Source: a virus. Taken from it: a DNA stretch of 64,000 nucleotides. The notes under the pieces are model-generated. The model had not been told where the DNA came from. It did no database searches and saw nothing but the letters and a program-made list of their open reading frames with translations. The stretch covers positions 112,808 through 176,807 of IMG/VR virus record IMGVR_UViG_3300032285_004073; one strand, 5' to 3'. This document shows, one piece after another, positions 62,050 through 64,000 of the stretch. Position 1 is the first letter of the stretch, and each line of letters begins with the position of its first letter. Position numbers and translations under genes: made by a program.

Positions 62050-62459
62050 AACCGCTCTCTAGTTGTAGGTATAATCCTAGAGAGGAGTAAAGCTGAGTTG
62101 TCCGTTGGTGATTAGTAAGCTTTACTTTCGTTGGGGGAGCCAAAGACCTATGGTAAGCTTCGATCCCAGTGTTTGATAAATACAGACTAGACGGCGCGCT
62201 GGCTCCATGCCGGCACCCGTTGAGAAAGAAACAAAATCCGGAACAAAAGTCTTTCATACCACTAATTTCTTTAGTAATGCTACCAAACGCATGTCTCAAG
62301 TCGTGGGAGTACGGATACCGAAGCCGTTGGAACGCAGAGAGATAAAGAAAAAGTAAGAAGACTCGTTGCCTTGACGATACCAGCGCGATGGTGAGAGGAA
62401 CGTATAAAAGAAAAATAGGAGCTAAAGCTTTAGTCAAGCAGAGGCTCCTATTTTTTTTT
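62050..62459 (+). ncRNA. Candidate large structured non-coding RNA (about 400 nt)
   Basis: No protein reading is convincing here, yet the sequence is clearly more GC-rich than its surroundings and folds repeatedly: CTCTCTAG/CTAGAGAG (62055/62077), AAGCTTTAC/GTAAGCTT (62117/62153), GCTGGC/GCCGGC (62198/62209) and ACCA/TGGT near 62380. It ends in a strong terminator at 62412-62459. ACAGACTAGACGGC (62182-62195) resembles the group I intron P7/P3 segment, with CCGTT (62102) able to pair with GACGG (62190). A full intron core is not proven. The site next to a tRNA resembles phage-borne large RNAs. Class unknown. Confidence 0.5.
62412..62459 (+). terminator. Rho-independent terminator
   Basis: AAAATAGGAGC pairs with GCTCCTATTTT in an 11-bp stem with a loop of about 21 nt, ending in a run of nine T (62451-62459). 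It closes the candidate ncRNA and lies directly before the next promoter. Confidence 0.85.
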
Positions 62460-62460
62460 C

Positions 62461-62489
62461 TTGTATTTCCTTCTATAATTTTATATTAT
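62461..62489 (+). promoter_or_regulatory. Sigma70-like promoter TTGTAT-17-TATTAT, leaderless spacing
   Basis: TTGTAT (62461-62466) and TATTAT (62484-62489) have a 17-bp spacer and the -10 box ends 6 nt before ATG 62496. The terminator-plus-TTGTATTT(T)CCTT layout repeats that at 5414-5481. Confidence 0.65.
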
Positions 62490-62495
62490 AGATAC

Positions 62496-62900
62496 ATGAT
62501 AGAACAAACACCACTTCCTTTCTTTTGTAATGATGGCGGCTTTAAGGCTTCTGGCATTAAGGACACTAATAATTGCACGGTTATAAGCTTTGCAATTGTT
62601 ACTGGTGTTGAATATAAAACAGCAGATTATATTGCAGTAAAAACCAAGCGTCGTCGTAGTTGTGGGCATTGGCCACATAAGATGGTTGCATATGCTAAAA
62701 GAGTTTATAATTTTAAATTTAAAAAATTTAAATTCTCCTCTATGACAATACAAAAATTTATTAGGACCTATCCAAGTGGTAGATATTATGTTGCTACTAA
62801 TAGGCATTGTTTTGCAATTATTGATGGTGTCGTTAATGATCATTCTGATATCAATAAACGTTTTGGAATCATTAAAGAGGCATGGCAATTTATTAATTAA
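62496..62900 (+). CDS. Papain-like cysteine-peptidase-fold protein (134 aa)
   Basis: ATG 62496 was chosen because it fits the promoter; longer in-frame readings run into the terminator. DTNNCTVISFAIVTGVEYKT has a Cys at a helix start (N-C-x-V-x-x-x-A-x-x-T-G), and YYVATNRHCFAIIDGVVNDH has the His strand (H-C-x-A-I-x-D-G). This C-then-H pattern is common to small phage proteins with a C39/papain-like fold. Activity and substrate are unknown; it may be an early host-directed protein. Confidence 0.5.
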   Translation: MIEQTPLPFFCNDGGFKASGIKDTNNCTVISFAIVTGVEYKTADYIAVKTKRRRSCGHWPHKMVAYAKRVYNFKFKKFKFSSMTIQKFIRTYPSGRYYVATNRHCFAIIDGVVNDHSDINKRFGIIKEAWQFIN

Positions 62901-62925
62901 TCCTATATATTATAACAATGCCTCA

Positions 62926-63222
62926 ATGAACCCTTTATCAGAGCTCAAAGAACATAGGTTTAATGGAATGATCCCTGAGAAGGAGATCTTAAAGAATTTG
63001 CCTGAAGATATTGTTCCTATCTGGGAGAAGTATATGAGAGGCAAAACAGTTCAAGAGATTGGATTTGATGATTGGGGAATCTATGATTATGATTATGATG
63101 CCTTTCGTAGGCATATTATCAATCTTTGTCTAAAGCATATGGATGATGAAGATAAGGAGAAAAGAGCTGTTGTATTAGATGAGTTAACTAAACAGGCCCA
63201 GAACCTTGATATGGGATATTGA
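62926..63222 (+). CDS. Unknown protein (98 aa)
   Basis: I start at ATG 62926, because the frame further upstream overlaps the previous gene in a low-complexity shadow. MNPLSELKEHRFNGMIPEKE ... IWEKYMRGKTVQEIGFDDWG suggests a helical protein with an HTH-like middle (RGKTVQEIGFDDWGIYDYDY), but this is weak. Not recognised. Confidence 0.5.
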   Translation: MNPLSELKEHRFNGMIPEKEILKNLPEDIVPIWEKYMRGKTVQEIGFDDWGIYDYDYDAFRRHIINLCLKHMDDEDKEKRAVVLDELTKQAQNLDMGY

Positions 63223-63229
63223 AAAAAGC

Positions 63230-63258
63230 TTGAAGTGTCCTAAAGAGCCCTATAGTAT
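63230..63258 (+). promoter_or_regulatory. Sigma70-like promoter TTGAAG-17-TAGTAT, leaderless spacing
   Basis: TTGAAG (63230-63235) and TAGTAT (63253-63258) are 17 bp apart; the -10 box ends 6 nt before ATG 63265. AAAGG lies between, too near the ATG for normal ribosome binding. TATAGT at 63251 is an alternative -10. Confidence 0.5.
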
Positions 63259-63264
63259 AAAGGC

Positions 63265-63549
63265 ATGAAAAAGAAAATTGATGCAACCCATAAGGAATTC
63301 TGTGATTGGTTTCTTGCTGAAATTAGGCAAAAAGGAGATATGAATGAGATTAAGAAGGAATGGTCAGAAGTAGAGGCCTGTATCTATGAATCTGATAAAG
63401 ATTATAAGATGTACTTTAAACTCTATAAAGATGATGATAGGTCTGTAAGACAGATTAAAGGTTCAAAGCAGCTCTTTAATCCAACTATTGTTATTGATAA
63501 AGATGAAGAGGGTAATTTAATTGGAATAGAAATTCTAGCATACAAGTAA
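63265..63549 (+). CDS. Unknown protein (94 aa)
   Basis: MKKKIDATHKEFCDWFLAEI then RQKGDMNEIKKEWSEVEACI, followed by strands (MYFKLYKDDDRSVRQIKG). An alpha-beta small protein of no known family. It is one base from the next gene, so both share a transcript from the promoter at 63230. Confidence 0.5.
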   Translation: MKKKIDATHKEFCDWFLAEIRQKGDMNEIKKEWSEVEACIYESDKDYKMYFKLYKDDDRSVRQIKGSKQLFNPTIVIDKDEEGNLIGIEILAYK

Positions 63550-63550
63550 T

Positions 63551-63880
63551 ATGAATTATATATTCGCAGTTATTACCAAGGTCCCAAAGCCTAAGGATGG
63601 CAATGTCTATGATGCTGTTATGGTTAAGGACTGGGATGAGTTTAATAAGGAGCAGATTTATCGAATGGCTGTAGAAGAGGACTTTGATAAGCCTAATGAT
63701 TATATTAATGCTCATATCCCTGTGTTTGCCTTAGGGGAAGTCCTTATCCTTGATGGATCTTATGGTAGGGAGATAGCTGGAATGAGGAGGAAGCCATCGA
63801 AGTGGTTTGTAGATGTTGAAGAGTTTGATAACCTAGATGATGCTGTAAAGAAGGCTCAAGAAGTACTCAAGGAGGATTAA
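63551..63880 (+). CDS. Unknown acidic protein (109 aa)
   Basis: MNYIFAVITKVPKPKDGNVY then DAVMVKDWDEFNKEQIYRMA; strand-helix alternation and an acidic C-terminal helix (DNLDDAVKKAQEVLKED). Not recognised. It ends just before a GGAGG-led small gene. Confidence 0.5.
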   Translation: MNYIFAVITKVPKPKDGNVYDAVMVKDWDEFNKEQIYRMAVEEDFDKPNDYINAHIPVFALGEVLILDGSYGREIAGMRRKPSKWFVDVEEFDNLDDAVKKAQEVLKED

Positions 63881-63883
63881 AAT

Positions 63884-64000
63884 ATGAATGAAGAAAGATA
63901 CTATCCAGGTAAAGGTTGTCAATGCTATGCACACTCTGAATATGAATGTGCTTGTAATGTAGATTGGACAGAACCTGAAGTCTATGAATTGAGGGATGAA
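63884..64000 (+). CDS. Unknown Cys-rich protein (3' partial)
   Basis: The gene runs off the right edge with 39 codons visible. ATG 63884 has a good GGAGG 8 nt upstream, overlapping the end of the previous gene. The sequence has clustered Cys (GKGCQCYAHSEYECACNVDW), suggesting metal binding. Nothing more can be said. Confidence 0.55.
   Translation, partial: MNEERYYPGKGCQCYAHSEYECACNVDWTEPEVYELRDE

Noticed and set aside
62182-62435. Firm call of a group I intron
   Set aside because: The P7/P3-like strand is suggestive, but the P7 3' partner falls in a terminator loop, no interrupted gene flanks it, and P4-P6 could not be built convincingly.
62048-62437. 129-codon minus-strand frame in the ncRNA region
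   Set aside because: No ribosome site or recognisable protein. The terminator and helices are oriented for plus-strand transcription.
62050-62459. tmRNA or RNase P RNA
   Set aside because: I could not find the tmRNA tRNA-like ends or tag frame, nor the conserved RNase P GAGGAAAGTCC/ACAGAA blocks.

Overview
This window is a contiguous piece of an AT-rich, tailed-phage genome of the T4 superfamily (myovirus). The hallmark genes fit T4 homologues by motif and order: tail-sheath stabiliser (gp15-like, cut by the left edge), neck protein gp13, head-completion nuclease gp4, prohead protease gp21, scaffold gp22, major capsid gp23, small terminase gp16, clamp-loader gp44, and baseplate wedge gp25 and gp6. 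A lipobox lipoprotein and the T4-type virion point to a Gram-negative host. A bilin-synthesis pair (heme oxygenase plus ferredoxin-dependent bilin reductase) suggests an aquatic setting. The host identity itself is inference.

Layout. 1-5.4 kb: head and neck genes, ending in a strong terminator after gp23. 5.5-9.6 kb: small nucleotide and DNA metabolism genes (P-loop kinase, MSMEG_6728-type protein, dUTPase, clamp loader) with gp16 on the opposite strand. 9.6-37.6 kb (+): gp25, gp6, then a long run of giant tail, baseplate and fibre proteins built from beta-propellers (NHL, RCC1), PKD, LamG, pectate-lyase-like beta-helix, YadA-head-like repeats and glycine-rich tips. 37.6-51.0 kb (-): a second, convergent adhesin run, including a 1574-aa protein with an intact S53 (sedolisin) peptidase domain and a 1496-aa protein with a von Willebrand A domain. 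51-54.8 kb: bilin genes, small unknowns, a DUF932 gene and a glycine-rich lipoprotein. 54.9-61.9 kb: many small genes. Several here, and one at 6.5 kb, start with a short leader ending in (L/I/F)-x-E, like T4 capsid-targeting sequences cut by gp21; they include a HExxH protein and a zeta-toxin-like kinase. 61.9-62.5 kb: a tRNA-Met with initiator-like features, then about 400 nt of gene-free, hairpin-rich DNA ending in a terminator, probably a structured RNA. 62.5-64 kb: small early-type genes.

Two things stand out across the window. First, at least six genes (5488, 7484, 51005, 59335, 62496, 63265) have a sigma70-like promoter whose -10 box ends exactly 6 nt before the ATG. Two structural genes (27802 and the minus-strand gene starting at 46276) have a T4-late-like (T/A)ATAAATA box at the same distance. 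This predicts leaderless mRNAs. Second, most of 10-51 kb is devoted to host-contact proteins with domains that are unusual on phage tails.

All calls come from reading the sequence and from memory of protein families; no database search was run.
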